DNA of 64,000 nucleotides from Budvicia diplopodorum (lineage in GTDB: Bacteria; Pseudomonadota; Gammaproteobacteria; Enterobacterales; Enterobacteriaceae), in NCBI RefSeq assembly GCF_009800925.1, contig NZ_WOYF01000007.1, positions 62,001 to 126,000 of the forward strand, read 5' to 3'. Positions 17,940-28,569 of the stretch are shown here, in pieces. The position numbers were made by a program, and so were the translations under genes. Position 1 is the first letter of the stretch. Every line of letters begins with the position of its first letter. The notes under the pieces are model-generated. The model did not search any database. It was given only the letters and a program-made list of their open reading frames with translations, and had not been told where the DNA came from.

Positions 17940-19085
17940 TTAGCATGGCCTCATTTCCCCATTTACGCAGGTATGAGTAACGTTAAAATCGTGGGTAAAT
18001 GCGGTGAGGTTAGCAATTTTTCCCGGTTCGATGCTTCCTAAGCGTTGAGATACGCCTAAGGCTCTGGCAGGGTAAAGCGTTGCCATCCGAATGGCTTCAT
18101 CGAGGGGAATACCAACAAACTGAACGCTGTTAGCAACAGCTTCAATCATGGTTAATGCGGAACCACTGAGGGTTCCATTCTCATCCACACACATTCCGTT
18201 ACGGTAATATACGGGTTTACCGGCAAAAATAAAATGATCTATATTCGCACCAGCGGGGGCTGTGGCATCGGTAACTAATACCAGTTTGTCACCTTTTAGA
18301 CGTTGAGCGTTACGAATGCTGGGCCAGGCTACGTGGTGACCGTCGGCGATGATACCCGTATAAACCTCTGGAGTATCAAAAATTGCGCCCACCAGACCGG
18401 GCTCTCGGCCGGTGACGTACGGCATGGCATTGTAAAGGTGAGTCGCAAAGCTAATACCGGCAGAAAATCCATCGCGTGCTTGTTCATAGGTTGCGTTGGA
18501 GTGGCCCGCAGAAACCACAATACCCGCGTCAACTAGCTGGCGAATATAATGGTTTTCAACCCGTTCCGGCGCTAGCGTCACTTTAGTAATAACGTCAGCA
18601 TTGGCGCAAAGGTAGTCAATCATTGCGGCATCAGGCTTGCGGATAAAGTCAGGATTATGAGTCCCTTTCTTAACCGGGTTGATATAGGGTCCTTCAATAT
18701 GAAGGCCTAAAGCCTGATTAGCATGGGTGGCTAGATATTTACGCATGACTTCAATGGCGTATTTCATTAACTCATCACTTGAGGTGATAAGCGTTGGAAG
18801 ATAGCTAGTACAACCTGACTTTTCATTCGCCCGTTGCATTATTTCAAGGGTATCAATCGATATAGCATCCAGCGAGTCATTAAACTGAACGCCACCGCAG
18901 CCATTGAGCTGAGTGTCGATGAATCCTGGTGCCAAGATGGCACCCTGTAGATCGATAACGTCGATACCTGCCGGTAGATCGGACTGAGGGCATACCTGTT
19001 TTATCAAGCCATCAGCGACGATCACCGCATGGTTATCGAGCATATCATGACCGGTGTAGATCCGGCAGTGAGTCAAAGCGTACAT
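17940..19085 (-). CDS. nagA: N-acetylglucosamine-6-phosphate deacetylase
   Basis: Converts GlcNAc-6-P to GlcN-6-P and acetate. The 381-residue amidohydrolase carries the metal and active-site residues in [16 protein letters not shown] and THLYNAMPY, and the catalytic Asp in [11 protein letters not shown]. It lies 20 bp downstream of nagB in the nagBAC operon and supplies the substrate of NagB. Confidence 0.98.
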   Translation of the reverse strand: MYALTHCRIYTGHDMLDNHAVIVADGLIKQVCPQSDLPAGIDVIDLQGAILAPGFIDTQLNGCGGVQFNDSLDAISIDTLEIMQRANEKSGCTSYLPTLITSSDELMKYAIEVMRKYLATHANQALGLHIEGPYINPVKKGTHNPDFIRKPDAAMIDYLCANADVITKVTLAPERVENHYIRQLVDAGIVVSAGHSNATYEQARDGFSAGISFATHLYNAMPYVTGREPGLVGAIFDTPEVYTGIIADGHHVAWPSIRNAQRLKGDKLVLVTDATAPAGANIDHFIFAGKPVYYRNGMCVDENGTLSGSALTMIEAVANSVQFVGIPLDEAIRMATLYPARALGVSQRLGSIEPGKIANLTAFTHDFNVTHTCVNGEMRPC

Positions 19086-19105
19086 GGTAAACCCCGCAGT
19101 GCAGA

Positions 19106-19906
19106 TTACAGATCTTTAATATTTTCGGCTTCAAGTTCGCGGAAATATTTTACCGTTTTAATTTTAAGTTCCATCGTTGATGGCTCATCACAGACGATGA
19201 TAGCTTTTGGATGTAATTGCAGTGCAGATACGGTCCAAAGATGGTTAACACAGCCTTCAACCCCAGCTTGCAATGCCAACGCTTTGTTATGACCGGTTAC
19301 TAAAATCATCACCTCAAGCGCATCCATCAGCGTACCTACGCCAATTGTTAATGCATATTTAGGCACTTGATTAATGTCGTTGTCAAAAAAGCGTGAATTA
19401 GCAATGCGGGTTTCTTCGGTCAGCGTTTTAATTCTGGTACGGGATGCTAAAGAAGAGGCTGGCTCATTAAAGGCGATGTGCCCGTCATTACCAACGCCGC
19501 CCATAAACAGGTGAATATGGCCATAAGACTTAATTTTATCTTCATAGCGTTTGCATTCTGCCGTAATATCGCTGGCATTGCCGTCTAGTAAATTGATATT
19601 TTCAGCTTGAATATCAACGTGGCTGAAAAAATTATTATGCATAAACGCATGATAGCTTTGTGGATGAGATTCTTCTAATCCTACATACTCATCCATGTTG
19701 AACGTTACGACGTGCTTAAAACTAACTTCACCAGCTTTATAGAGTTCAATTAAGCGAATATAAGTACTTAACGGTGTGCTGCCCGTGGGCAAACCCAAAA
19801 CAAAAGGGCGATCGGCCGTTGGTTTAAAGGCATTGATACGGTTTACAATGTGGCGTGCGGACCATAGGCCAACGTCTTTAGCGCTTTCAAGTGGAATAAG
19901 TCTCAT
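19106..19906 (-). CDS. nagB: Glucosamine-6-phosphate deaminase
   Basis: Isomerises and deaminates GlcN-6-P to fructose-6-P. I start it at ATG 19906, which has AAGAGG 8 nt upstream and gives 266 residues, the same length as the E. coli enzyme; the open frame continues 39 codons further but that part is not protein-like. Active-site segments are FNMDEYVG and [13 protein letters not shown]. It is the first gene of nagBAC and is divergent from nagE. Confidence 0.98.
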   Translation of the reverse strand: MRLIPLESAKDVGLWSARHIVNRINAFKPTADRPFVLGLPTGSTPLSTYIRLIELYKAGEVSFKHVVTFNMDEYVGLEESHPQSYHAFMHNNFFSHVDIQAENINLLDGNASDITAECKRYEDKIKSYGHIHLFMGGVGNDGHIAFNEPASSLASRTRIKTLTEETRIANSRFFDNDINQVPKYALTIGVGTLMDALEVMILVTGHNKALALQAGVEGCVNHLWTVSALQLHPKAIIVCDEPSTMELKIKTVKYFRELEAENIKDL

Positions 19907-20101
19907 GTATATACCTCTTAGTGACACAATACTGGCTATACTGAAATGCGTGAAGTTAAACGTAATAGGGTGAAATTTATGGCTATAACTATAGCCTACG
20001 TTATACATACGCGTTTCTAACATGCCGTTAATCTGATATTTTTAATAATAAAATAAGTTAGGCTCTATAGCTAGTCTTTAGGGTGGTTAAATAGAGTTTT
20101 T

Positions 20102-20117
20102 GGTGATATTTATCACA
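20102..20117. promoter_or_regulatory. CRP site between nagB and nagE
   Basis: GGTGA-N6-TCACA differs from the consensus TGTGA-N6-TCACA at the first position only and has T-rich and A-rich flanks. It can serve both divergent promoters. Confidence 0.65.
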
Positions 20118-20130
20118 AATTAGGAGGTTT

Positions 20131-20151
20131 TAATTTGCGATGCGAAATATA
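20131..20151. promoter_or_regulatory. NagC/Mlc-type operator
   Basis: AATTTGCGATGCGAAAT has the AT-rich outer arms and the central CG dinucleotides of NagC and Mlc sites. It lies just beside the CRP site. Assignment to NagC is inferred from the context. Confidence 0.5.
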
Positions 20152-20298
20152 TTTTTTACACTGTATCTTGAGTAGGTCTTAAGCTGTATCTTGTCTATTA
20201 AGTAGCTCTATCTGTAGCAAAAGCGCGGTTACCTTAGACGCCTTATTGTTGAGTATAAAAATATAAGTCCTATTTTGGGACATGCAGGGGGAAACAAG

Positions 20299-22254
20299 GT
20301 GAATATACTTGGATTTTTTCAACGACTAGGGCGATCGCTACAACTTCCGATCGCCGTACTACCCGTTGCAGCATTAATGCTGCGTTTTGGTCAACCAGAT
20401 TTATTAAACTTAGCGTTTATGGCTCAGGCCGGTGGCGCTATCTTTGATAATCTGGCGCTGATTTTTGCTATCGGTGTTGCATCAACCTGGTCTAAAGATA
20501 ACGCGGGTTCTGCGGCCTTAGCGGGTGCAGTTGGTTTCTTTATTTTAACAAAAGCAACGGTCACGATTGAAGCCACCATTAATATGGGCGTATTAGCCGG
20601 TATTATTGCAGGTCTGGTCGGCGGTGCCGTATATAACCGTTGGTCTGATATCAAGTTACCTGATTTCTTATCATTCTTCGGCGGTAAGCGTTTTGTTCCC
20701 ATTGCAACAGGGTTTTTCTGCTTAATTCTTGCTGCGATTTTTGGTTATGTCTGGCCTCCAATTCAGCATGCTATACAGCTGGGTGGTGAATGGATTGTAT
20801 CTCAAGGCGCATTGGGCTCTGGTATCTTCGGTTTCGTTAACCGTCTGTTGATTCCTACCGGCCTACATCAGGTTCTTAATACCATTGCTTGGTTCCAAAT
20901 TGGTGACTACACCGACGCTGCGGGCAAAGTATTCCACGGTGATATCAACCGTTTCTATAACGGTGATGCGACCGCAGGTATGTTTATGTCGGGCTTCTTC
21001 CCGATCATGATGTTTGGTCTGCCGGGTGCGGCATTTGCTATGTACTTTGCCGCTAAGCCTGCGCGTCGTTCTGCTGTCGGTGGTTTATTGGTATCCGTTG
21101 CGTTAACGGCATTCCTGACCGGCGTTACCGAGCCGCTGGAATTCATGTTCATGTTCCTGGCTCCGCTGCTGTATTTAGTTCACGCTATCCTTACCGGTAT
21201 CAGTCTATACATTGCAACCGCTCTTGGTATCCACGCAGGATTTACCTTCTCTGCGGGCGCCATTGACTATGCGTTAATGTATAAACTGCCGGCTGCGAGC
21301 AGCAACGTTTGGATGTTGTTGGTTATGGGCGTGGTGGCTTTCGCCGTTTACTTTGTTCTGTTCACCGTCATTATCCGTGCGTTCAATCTGAAAACGCCGG
21401 GCCGTGAAGACGATACTGACGAAGTTTTACCGGAAGCCAACAGCAATACCAATGAAGGTCTGGATGCATTAGCCATTAGCTACATTGGCGCTATCGGCGG
21501 TAGCAATAACCTGACCGGCATTGACGCCTGTATCACTCGTTTACGTTTAACCGTAAAAGACTCTGGCATCGTTGATTCAAATGCCGCTAAGCGTTTAGGC
21601 GCAGCCGGTGTGGTTAAGCTGAACAAACAAAGTATTCAGATTATCGTGGGTGCAAAAGCCGAATCGATTGCTGACAGTATGCGTAAAGTGATTGCCTCTG
21701 GCGCAGCGCCAACGGCCGTTGCTCAAGCCGCTGCGGCAGCAACAACTGCACCAGCGCCAGCTCCTCAGGCAACCGTGACGACCAATAAAGCCTCTAAGTT
21801 AAGCTCGTTAGTATCGCCAATTACGGGTGATATCGTTGCGTTAGAAAGCGTGCCTGACGAAGCGTTTGCCAGCAAAGCGGTTGGTGACGGTATTGCCATT
21901 CGCCCTACGGGGAATTTGGTGGTAGCACCGGCAAACGGTGTGCTGGTTAAGATTTTTGGTACCAACCACGCATTCTGTTTAGAAACCGAAGACGGTGCCG
22001 AAGTTGTTGTTCATATTGGTATTGATACCGTTAAGTTAAACGGTCAGGGTTTTAAACGTTTAGCTGAAGAAGGCTCTACGGTGAAAGCTGGCGATCCGGT
22101 ACTTGAACTGGATCTCGATTATCTTTCGCAGAACGCTGCTTCCATTATCAGTCCTGTCGTAGTGAGTAATATCGATGACTTCTCCGGCGTAGTAGATATT
22201 GCCGCAGGAAGCGTCGTCGCGGGTCAGACTAGGCTTTTTGATATCAAAGGGTAA
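20299..22254 (+). CDS. nagE: PTS N-acetylglucosamine transporter EIICBA
   Basis: Takes up and phosphorylates GlcNAc. The 651-residue protein has three domains: membrane EIIC (about 1-370), EIIB with the phosphorylated Cys411 in DACITRLRL, and EIIA with His572 in VVHIGIDTV. An Ala/Pro-rich linker lies between EIIB and EIIA. I chose GTG 20299 because AGGGGG lies 7 nt before it and the product then begins NILGFFQRLGR like E. coli NagE; a TTG at 20275 would add eight residues. Expected to be repressed by NagC and activated by CRP. Confidence 0.97.
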   Translation: MNILGFFQRLGRSLQLPIAVLPVAALMLRFGQPDLLNLAFMAQAGGAIFDNLALIFAIGVASTWSKDNAGSAALAGAVGFFILTKATVTIEATINMGVLAGIIAGLVGGAVYNRWSDIKLPDFLSFFGGKRFVPIATGFFCLILAAIFGYVWPPIQHAIQLGGEWIVSQGALGSGIFGFVNRLLIPTGLHQVLNTIAWFQIGDYTDAAGKVFHGDINRFYNGDATAGMFMSGFFPIMMFGLPGAAFAMYFAAKPARRSAVGGLLVSVALTAFLTGVTEPLEFMFMFLAPLLYLVHAILTGISLYIATALGIHAGFTFSAGAIDYALMYKLPAASSNVWMLLVMGVVAFAVYFVLFTVIIRAFNLKTPGREDDTDEVLPEANSNTNEGLDALAISYIGAIGGSNNLTGIDACITRLRLTVKDSGIVDSNAAKRLGAAGVVKLNKQSIQIIVGAKAESIADSMRKVIASGAAPTAVAQAAAAATTAPAPAPQATVTTNKASKLSSLVSPITGDIVALESVPDEAFASKAVGDGIAIRPTGNLVVAPANGVLVKIFGTNHAFCLETEDGAEVVVHIGIDTVKLNGQGFKRLAEEGSTVKAGDPVLELDLDYLSQNAASIISPVVVSNIDDFSGVVDIAAGSVVAGQTRLFDIKG

Positions 22255-22290
22255 GCATTTAAACTTATCGACTAGATAGTCAATATTGAG

Positions 22291-22322
22291 AGCGGAAAGG
22301 GTAAAACCTTTCCGCTTTTTTT
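22291..22322 (+). terminator. Rho-independent terminator of nagE
   Basis: AGCGGAAAGG and CCTTTCCGCT form a 10-bp stem with a 6-nt loop, followed by a T-run. It starts 37 bp after the nagE stop codon. Confidence 0.9.
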
Positions 22323-22443
22323 ATTTCTAACTGCCCGTCGGGTAACATAGAACCAATGCCATGTGAGTAAATAATCGACGACAAATATCTTTTGATGTAA
22401 CTAACGGTTGTGTCTGGAAGGCTGTTGTTGGATTATAAGAGGT

Positions 22444-22514
22444 TATATCCGTCATACTTCAAGTTACCGGCGCGCTTGCCGCCTGACGGTAACTTGAATG
22501 ATTTTGGCTAAATA
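22444..22514. repeat. Palindromic interspersed element, copy 1
   Basis: An approximately 71-bp element with the stem TTCAAGTTACCG (22458-22469) / CGGTAACTTGAA (22487-22498). It is bounded by TATATCC on one side and TTGGCTAAATA on the other. A second, related copy lies at 62437-62505. It sits in the nagE-glnS gap and looks like a small non-coding interspersed repeat of the MITE/REP kind. Confidence 0.7.
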
Positions 22515-22547
22515 CGTGTGAGCGCTTTTGTATAGAGGAAGAAATAA

Positions 22548-24218
22548 ATGAGTGAGGCTGAAGTTCGCCCAACTAATTTTATTCGTCAAATTATTGACGA
22601 AGATTTAGCATCCGGTAAGCACCAATCTGTACAGACTCGTTTTCCACCAGAGCCAAATGGTTATCTTCACATTGGCCATGCCAAATCCATTTGCCTGAAT
22701 TTCGGTATTGCTCAGGATTATCAGGGGTTATGCAACCTGCGCTTTGATGATACTAACCCGGTAAAAGAAGATATTGAGTACGTAGAATCAATTAAAAATG
22801 ACGTCCAGTGGTTGGGTTTCCACTGGGATGGCGCCGTGCGTTATTCTTCTGACTATTTTGATCAACTGCATCAGTATGCCGTTGAGCTTATCACTAAAGG
22901 CTTAGCCTACGTTGATGAACTGACGGCTGAAGAGATGCGTCAGTATCGCGGAACGTTAACCGAAGCGGGTAAAAACAGCCCGTATCGCGATCGCAGTATC
23001 GAAGAAAACTTAGCGCTGTTTGAGAAAATGAAAAACGGCGAGTTCGCCGAAGGCTCAGCCTGCCTGCGCGCTAAAATTGATATGGGTTCATCGTTTATGG
23101 TGATGCGCGATCCGGTACTGTATCGGATTAAGTTTGCCGATCATCATCAGACCGGCAGCAAGTGGTGCATCTACCCGATGTATGACTTCACCCATTGTAT
23201 TTCTGATGCGTTAGAAGGCATTACGCATTCGCTATGTACCCTAGAATTTCAGGACAACCGTCGTCTGTATGACTGGGTATTAGATAACATTACTATCGCC
23301 TGTCATCCGCGCCAGTATGAGTTTTCCCGCCTGAATTTAGAATACGCCATTATGTCGAAGCGTAAGTTAAATCAACTAGTGACGGAAAAGCTGGTAGAAG
23401 GGTGGGACGATCCTCGTATGCCAACGATCTCTGGCCTGCGCCGTCGCGGTTATACCGCTGCGTCTATTCGCGAATTCTGTCGCCGCATTGGAATTACCAA
23501 GCAGGATAATAACGTTGAAATGGTGGCGTTAGAAACCTGCATTCGCGAAGATCTTAATGAAAACGCTCCGCGTGCAATGGCGGTATTAAACCCGATTAAG
23601 GTCATTATTGAGAATGCACCGCAGGGCCATGAAGAGATTCTGGCGGTTGGCGCGCATCCTAATAAGCCTGAAATGGGAACCCGCAGCGTACCGTTTAGCC
23701 GCGAACTGTATATCGACCGTGCCGATTTTCGTGAAGAAGCCAATAAGCAATATAAGCGTTTGGTATTGGGTAAAGAAGTTCGCCTAAGAAACGCCTACAT
23801 TATTAAAGCTGAGCGCGCCGATAAAGATGCCGACGGTAATATTACCTGCATCTACTGTACTTACGATCCCGATACGCTGGGTAAAGATCCGGCTGACGGG
23901 CGTAAGGCAAAAGGCGTGATCCACTGGGTGTCTGCTGCCCATGCGCTTGCGGCCGAGTTCCGTCTTTATGAATGCCTGTTCAATGTGCCTAACCCGGGGG
24001 CTGCAGAAGATTTCTTATCGACTATCAATATTGAATCTTTATCCGTTTCTCATGGTTTTGTTGAGCCAAGCCTGAAAAATGCTAAACCTGAGTTTGCCTA
24101 TCAGTTTGAGCGGGAAGGTTATTTCTGTGCGGATAATCGCCATTCATCGGCAGATAAGCTGGTCTTCAACCGTACCGTTGGTTTACGCGATACTTGGACG
24201 GCTCAGGCTAGTTCCTAA
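22548..24218 (+). CDS. glnS: Glutaminyl-tRNA synthetase
   Basis: Charges tRNA-Gln, three genes for which lie in this window. A class I synthetase of 556 residues. The HIGH motif is in [12 protein letters not shown], the KMSKS equivalent is IMSKRKL, and the C-terminal anticodon-binding beta-barrels are complete. A GAGGAAG ribosome binding site precedes the ATG. Confidence 0.99.
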   Translation: MSEAEVRPTNFIRQIIDEDLASGKHQSVQTRFPPEPNGYLHIGHAKSICLNFGIAQDYQGLCNLRFDDTNPVKEDIEYVESIKNDVQWLGFHWDGAVRYSSDYFDQLHQYAVELITKGLAYVDELTAEEMRQYRGTLTEAGKNSPYRDRSIEENLALFEKMKNGEFAEGSACLRAKIDMGSSFMVMRDPVLYRIKFADHHQTGSKWCIYPMYDFTHCISDALEGITHSLCTLEFQDNRRLYDWVLDNITIACHPRQYEFSRLNLEYAIMSKRKLNQLVTEKLVEGWDDPRMPTISGLRRRGYTAASIREFCRRIGITKQDNNVEMVALETCIREDLNENAPRAMAVLNPIKVIIENAPQGHEEILAVGAHPNKPEMGTRSVPFSRELYIDRADFREEANKQYKRLVLGKEVRLRNAYIIKAERADKDADGNITCIYCTYDPDTLGKDPADGRKAKGVIHWVSAAHALAAEFRLYECLFNVPNPGAAEDFLSTINIESLSVSHGFVEPSLKNAKPEFAYQFEREGYFCADNRHSSADKLVFNRTVGLRDTWTAQASS

Positions 24219-24248
24219 GTAATAATGGCGTTATGGCCGTTGGTGTAT

Positions 24249-24282
24249 AAAAAAGCCCGAAGCAATAGCGTTCGGGCTTTTT
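24249..24282. terminator. Terminator between glnS and fur
   Basis: AAAAGCCCGAA and TTCGGGCTTTT pair over 11 bp with a 9-nt loop and are flanked by A and T runs. It can work for glnS and, in reverse, for fur. Confidence 0.85.
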
Positions 24283-24319
24283 AATGATTGTCGGTTTTAT
24301 CCGATAATCGCCGAGTCAG

Positions 24320-24769
24320 TTAAGCTCGCGGGTCATGCAGTGAGTCGTCTTTGCGACAGTCACCTGTTTGACATTTTCCGTACAGATACAGGCTATGGTT
24401 GGTTAGCCTGATATTGTATTTTTCGGCAATTTCACGCTGGCGTTGTTCAATGAATTCATCTCTAAATTCAATAACGCGACCACAGTCCAGACAAATTAGA
24501 TGATCGTGATGATGCTGTTGAGTGAGTTCGAAGACCGATTTACCACCTTCAAAACTGTGGCGGGTAACGATGCCGGCATCGTCAAACTGGTTTAGTACGC
24601 GGTAAACCGTTGCTAAACCAATTTCTTCGCCCATGTCGATCAGTCTTTTATATAAATCTTCCGCGCTGACGTGATGATTTTCTGGTTCCTGAAGTATTTC
24701 CAGAATTTTTAGCCGTGGAAGCGTAATTTTCAGGCCAGCCCTCTTCAGCGCAATATTATTATCAGTCAT
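24320..24769 (-). CDS. fur: Ferric uptake regulator
   Basis: The iron-dependent repressor. The 149-residue protein has an N-terminal winged helix (about 1-82) and the metal-rich dimerisation domain with QQHHHDHLICLDCG and a later CQTGDC cysteine pair. In E. coli fur lies just downstream of fldA. Here a cstA-ybdD-yjiA operon lies between them, so fur must rely on its own promoter, for which a good candidate is at 24837-24865. Confidence 0.98.
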   Translation of the reverse strand: MTDNNIALKRAGLKITLPRLKILEILQEPENHHVSAEDLYKRLIDMGEEIGLATVYRVLNQFDDAGIVTRHSFEGGKSVFELTQQHHHDHLICLDCGRVIEFRDEFIEQRQREIAEKYNIRLTNHSLYLYGKCQTGDCRKDDSLHDPRA

Positions 24770-24823
24770 GCAGATTATTCCTAAATTCGGGACGCCACGA
24801 ATCGCTAGCGAACGGTTAACTTA

Positions 24824-24865
24824 AATACAATATATCATTATAGAGGCCGATACATGAAATGGAAA
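24824..24865 (-). promoter_or_regulatory. fur promoter with overlapping Fur-box-like sequence
   Basis: On the minus strand TTTCCA-N17-TATAAT lies about 70 bp before the fur start codon. The -10 region overlaps TATAATGATATATTGTATT, which resembles three degenerate Fur hexamers (GATAAT type). Autoregulation is plausible; the Fur-box match is imperfect. Confidence 0.5.
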
Positions 24866-24952
24866 TCACCAGCTGAAATTAAACGTATGCCAATGTAACA
24901 ATACAGTATCAGTAACCTTATGATTCATGTGGACAATATTTTTCCACTTTGG

Positions 24953-26002
24953 CTAGCCGCCTACGGTTGTCTTGGCCGTTGCCAAAAAATCGTTTCTTAA
25001 TATATCGATGGGTAAATTACGCCCGATAATCACTAGCAGCGTTTGGCGAGTTTCGTTAGTACTCCATGCGGCTCCGTAATCAAAGCCAACAACGCGGTGC
25101 ACTCCCTGAACAATCAACCTGCGAGGTTCATCGTTAATCGCCAAGATACCCTTATAGCGTAGCATGTCATTGCCATATTTTTCGATGGCTGTTTCCATAA
25201 ATGCGCCAATGAGTTTGATATCGACGTCGCCTGCTTCAAAAACGTGGGAGGTAATGTCGTCATTCCACGAACGGTTCAAAAGCGTTGGCGATGGCGTTAT
25301 CGGTCGAAATGCTACCGAATTATAATGAGCTTTTGGCGAAAGGGTAAAGGCGGGATCAACGTTGAATGAATCATCGAGGTTGAACGCCTGAATATTGATC
25401 CATGCTGATTTATCAATCAGGCCGTGGTCAGCTTCACACATGATTGCGCGGGCGTTAATTTTACGCAGGCGATCGAGCAGTAACGCTTTGGTCTGTGTAT
25501 CAATACGATCGAGCTTAGTCAGAATTAAACGATCGGCAAATCCTACCTGAGAAACGGCAACCCGATGTTCAGTTAACTGCTTCTGGGCATGTTCAGCGTC
25601 GACCAGCGTGACAACCGCATCCAGCTGTAATCGCTGTCGTAAAATTTCATCAACAAAAAAAGTCTGAATTATCGGCGCAGGATCGGCCAGTCCGGTGGTT
25701 TCCAAAAGTAGTCGATCAAACCGTAACGCTCCGGTGTCTCTGCGGTTCAGTAAATCGTGCAATGCTTCGGTCAATTCGCCTCTGACGCTACAGCATACGC
25801 AGCCGTTAGTCAGTTCTATCACTTCAATTGCGCTGTGTTTCCCAAGTAATCCGCCGTCAACGCCGACGGCGCCAAACTCATTCTCAATGATGGCAATTCG
25901 CTCGTCGGGATACTGTTCCAGCAAATGATTAATTAGCGTGGTTTTCCCGGAACCTAAAAAACCGGTCAGTATCGTGACCGGCAATGGAGATGGGGTGGTC
26001 AT
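24953..26002 (-). CDS. yjiA: COG0523-family GTPase YjiA
   Basis: A P-loop GTPase of the G3E/CobW family, a group involved in metal handling. The 349-residue protein has Walker A GFLGSGKTTLINHLL, the family metal motif GCVCCSVRG, and the base-recognition motif LTKLDRI (NKxD type). The C-terminal CobW domain is complete. It is the last gene of the cstA-ybdD-yjiA set. Its client metal protein is unknown. Confidence 0.9.
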   Translation of the reverse strand: MTTPSPLPVTILTGFLGSGKTTLINHLLEQYPDERIAIIENEFGAVGVDGGLLGKHSAIEVIELTNGCVCCSVRGELTEALHDLLNRRDTGALRFDRLLLETTGLADPAPIIQTFFVDEILRQRLQLDAVVTLVDAEHAQKQLTEHRVAVSQVGFADRLILTKLDRIDTQTKALLLDRLRKINARAIMCEADHGLIDKSAWINIQAFNLDDSFNVDPAFTLSPKAHYNSVAFRPITPSPTLLNRSWNDDITSHVFEAGDVDIKLIGAFMETAIEKYGNDMLRYKGILAINDEPRRLIVQGVHRVVGFDYGAAWSTNETRQTLLVIIGRNLPIDILRNDFLATAKTTVGG

Positions 26003-26101
26003 AGCGTATAGCCTTTTACCGTCATGTTAAACGTGACTGGAGGTGTATTGAATTGGCACACCGTTTTGTGATTTAGCAATGTATGATTTAACAATTTATA
26101 T

Positions 26102-26296
26102 TTAACAACACGGCCCGTTTCCGCCGCCATAGCGGGCTTCCTGACGTTCGCGGAAAAACTCTTCATAGGTCATGGCTTCCTGCTCGGGATGAGTAAGGCG
26201 CATATGCTGGACGTAATTATCATAGTCCGGGACACCGACCATCAGACGAGCAGCCTGACCAAGGTATCGTCCTACTTTTGCCAGATCTTCGAACAT
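26102..26296 (-). CDS. ybdD: YbdD/YjiX-family small protein
   Basis: A 64-residue protein with the conserved core [19 protein letters not shown], the [12 protein letters not shown] stretch and a terminal CC. Members always accompany CstA or BtsT pyruvate/peptide transporters and are needed for or assist their activity. It lies 82 bp after cstA and before yjiA. It could equally be called yjiX. Confidence 0.9.
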   Translation of the reverse strand: MFEDLAKVGRYLGQAARLMVGVPDYDNYVQHMRLTHPEQEAMTYEEFFRERQEARYGGGNGPCC

Positions 26297-26378
26297 AGCG
26301 ATAGACTCCCCTGACGGTGATGGCGGTAACCGAGAATCTCTCTTCAGCTACCGCCATCGTTTACCGTTGCTATTTTAC

Positions 26379-28445
26379 TTAAGCCTGACCGGCCGTTGTA
26401 GGCATGGCCTGATAAGGAATTTCATTGGCCGTAGCGATCGGATTTGCGCGCGCTTTAAACGCGGTGCGTAAACCGAATACCACAACGCTAAGCATAACAA
26501 ACATGAATAGCAGCGTAAGGCCGGCATCCAACTGGTTGTTGAATATCAGCGAGCTCATTTGATCGAGAGATTTTGCCGGAGCAAGAATCTTACCTTCATC
26601 AAGAGAGACCTGATATTTTTTCGCCAACGCAAGGAAGCCAACGCGCGGATTGGCATCAAATACTTTTTGCCATCCTGCAGTTAGCGTACAAACCAGTAAG
26701 AATATGGTCGGAACAACGGCCACCCAAGCGTACTTCTCGCGCTTCATCTTAAACAATACTACCGCGCAAAGCGTGAGTGCGATGGCCGCCAGCATTTGGT
26801 TGGCAATGCCAAATAGTGGCCATAGGGTGTTAATTCCACCGAGAGGATCGACCACGCCCTGATACAAGAAGTAACCCCATGCGGCCACGCAAAGGCCGGT
26901 TGCCGTGATGTTAGCAACGAAAGAGTCAGTACGTTTCATTGAAGGAACAAACGTCCCCAGCAAATCCTGAAGCATAAAGCGACCTGCACGGGTACCGGCG
27001 TCAACGGCGGTAAGAATAAATAAGGCTTCGAATAGAATGGCAAAGTGATACCAGAACGCCATCATGCTTGGGCCGGTTATTTGGCTCAAAATGTGGGCCA
27101 TACCCACCGCCAAGGTTGGTGCTCCACCGGCACGGGAAACGATGGTTGTTTCACCCACGTCTTTTGCATACTGGACCAGCACATCGGGCGTTACGACAAA
27201 GCCCCATGAACTGACAACCGATGCGGCTGACTCGACCGTTGGCCCCAGAAGCGCCAGCGGGCTATTCATCGCAAAGTAAACGCCCGGATCGATAACCGAT
27301 GCAGCAATCAGCGCCATAATGGCAACAAACGATTCCATCAACATGCCGCCATAGCCGATAAAGCGCGCGTGGTTCTCATTTTCAAGCATCTTTGGCGTAG
27401 TACCAGAGGCAATCAGGGCGTGGAAGCCAGAGATTGCACCGCAGGCAATGGTAATAAATAAGAACGGGAAGAGGTTGCCTGCCCATACCGGGCCAGTACC
27501 ATCAATAAACTTGGTGGTTGCCGGCATTTGTAAATCAGGGGCGATAATAACAATGCCGATAGCCAGACCAACAATGGTACCGATTTTTAGGAAGGTGGAC
27601 AGATAGTCGCGCGGTGCAAGCAATAGCCAAACCGGTAGTACGGAGGCGATGCCGCCATAAATAATCAGCGCCCAGGTCAGTTGGATCCCATCTAAGGTAA
27701 AGTAAGGTGCCAGCGTTTCGCTTTTCGCCACTTCCCCGCCGTAGATAATCGCCAGCATCAGCAACACAAATCCGATAATAGATATTTCACCAATTTTACC
27801 CGGTCGAATATAGCGAGTATAAACCCCCATAAACAGCGCAATTGGAATGGTAACGCCAACGGTAAAGGCACCCCACGGGCTGTTAATGAGCGCCTTGACT
27901 ACGATGAGCGCAAGTACGGCCAGAATGATAATCATGATCATAAATGCGCCGAATAGCGCAATCACTCCCGGAATGGTGCCAAGCTCTGATTTAACTAAAT
28001 CGCCCAGCGAACGTCCGTCGCGCCGGGTTGAGACAAACAGCACCATAAAGTCTTGAACCGCACCGGCAAAAACCACGCCGGCCAGAATCCAGATCATTCC
28101 GGGTAAATAGCCCATTTGTGCCGCTAAAACCGGGCCAACTAATGGGCCTGCTCCGGCAATGGCTGCAAAATGGTGACCATACAGAACATATTTATTGGTA
28201 GGAACATAGTCCAGCCCGTCATTATGCCGGTAGGCTGGCGTCATTCGGGTTGCGTCAAGACGCAGTACTTTGTCGGCAATAAAGCGGCTGTAATAGCGAT
28301 AAGCGATTAAATAAACACATACTGCAACAACAACAATCCAAAGTGCGTTAATTTTCTCACCGTTATTTAAAGCAATAATGGCTAGTCCACAGGCACCAAG
28401 TATAGCGACGGCGATCCAAGTAATATGAGACGCTATGCTGCGCAT
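26379..28445 (-). CDS. cstA: CstA-family carbon starvation transporter
   Basis: A large inner-membrane permease of 688 residues with many hydrophobic segments. The family hallmarks are HHFAAIAGAGPLVGPVLAAQ, QDFMVLFVSTRRDGRSLG and FEALFILTAVDAGTR. CstA and BtsT take up pyruvate, and CstA has also been linked to peptides. Overall it reads closer to CstA than to BtsT, but the ybdD-yjiA neighbours match both the cstA and the btsT loci. I chose ATG 28445 because AGGAGGA stands just before it; an ATG 9 codons upstream also exists. Confidence 0.9.
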   Translation of the reverse strand: MRSIASHITWIAVAILGACGLAIIALNNGEKINALWIVVVAVCVYLIAYRYYSRFIADKVLRLDATRMTPAYRHNDGLDYVPTNKYVLYGHHFAAIAGAGPLVGPVLAAQMGYLPGMIWILAGVVFAGAVQDFMVLFVSTRRDGRSLGDLVKSELGTIPGVIALFGAFMIMIIILAVLALIVVKALINSPWGAFTVGVTIPIALFMGVYTRYIRPGKIGEISIIGFVLLMLAIIYGGEVAKSETLAPYFTLDGIQLTWALIIYGGIASVLPVWLLLAPRDYLSTFLKIGTIVGLAIGIVIIAPDLQMPATTKFIDGTGPVWAGNLFPFLFITIACGAISGFHALIASGTTPKMLENENHARFIGYGGMLMESFVAIMALIAASVIDPGVYFAMNSPLALLGPTVESAASVVSSWGFVVTPDVLVQYAKDVGETTIVSRAGGAPTLAVGMAHILSQITGPSMMAFWYHFAILFEALFILTAVDAGTRAGRFMLQDLLGTFVPSMKRTDSFVANITATGLCVAAWGYFLYQGVVDPLGGINTLWPLFGIANQMLAAIALTLCAVVLFKMKREKYAWVAVVPTIFLLVCTLTAGWQKVFDANPRVGFLALAKKYQVSLDEGKILAPAKSLDQMSSLIFNNQLDAGLTLLFMFVMLSVVVFGLRTAFKARANPIATANEIPYQAMPTTAGQA

Positions 28446-28569
28446 AGGGTCCTCCTCATTTGTAGGAAACAATAAAATAGGGAATAAAAGTTTATTTTCA
28501 GATTATTTATAATAGATACTTGCTAGACGATAGTTGGAATATAGCAAGTTAATCTATATCAATAATGCG

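Larger units (their letters stand above)
19907..20298. promoter_or_regulatory. nagB-nagE divergent control region
   Basis: A 392-bp region between the divergent genes. It holds a CRP site at 20102-20117 and a NagC/Mlc-like operator at 20131-20151. A second AT-rich symmetric stretch at 20034-20058 nearer nagB could be another, weaker NagC site. This layout resembles the E. coli nagE-nagB region, where NagC forms a loop between two operators. Confidence 0.6.

Noticed and set aside
20161-20193. Direct repeat CTGTATCTTG (20161-20170 and 20184-20193) before nagE
   Set aside because: Only 10 bp, no symmetry and no known binding site; could be chance.
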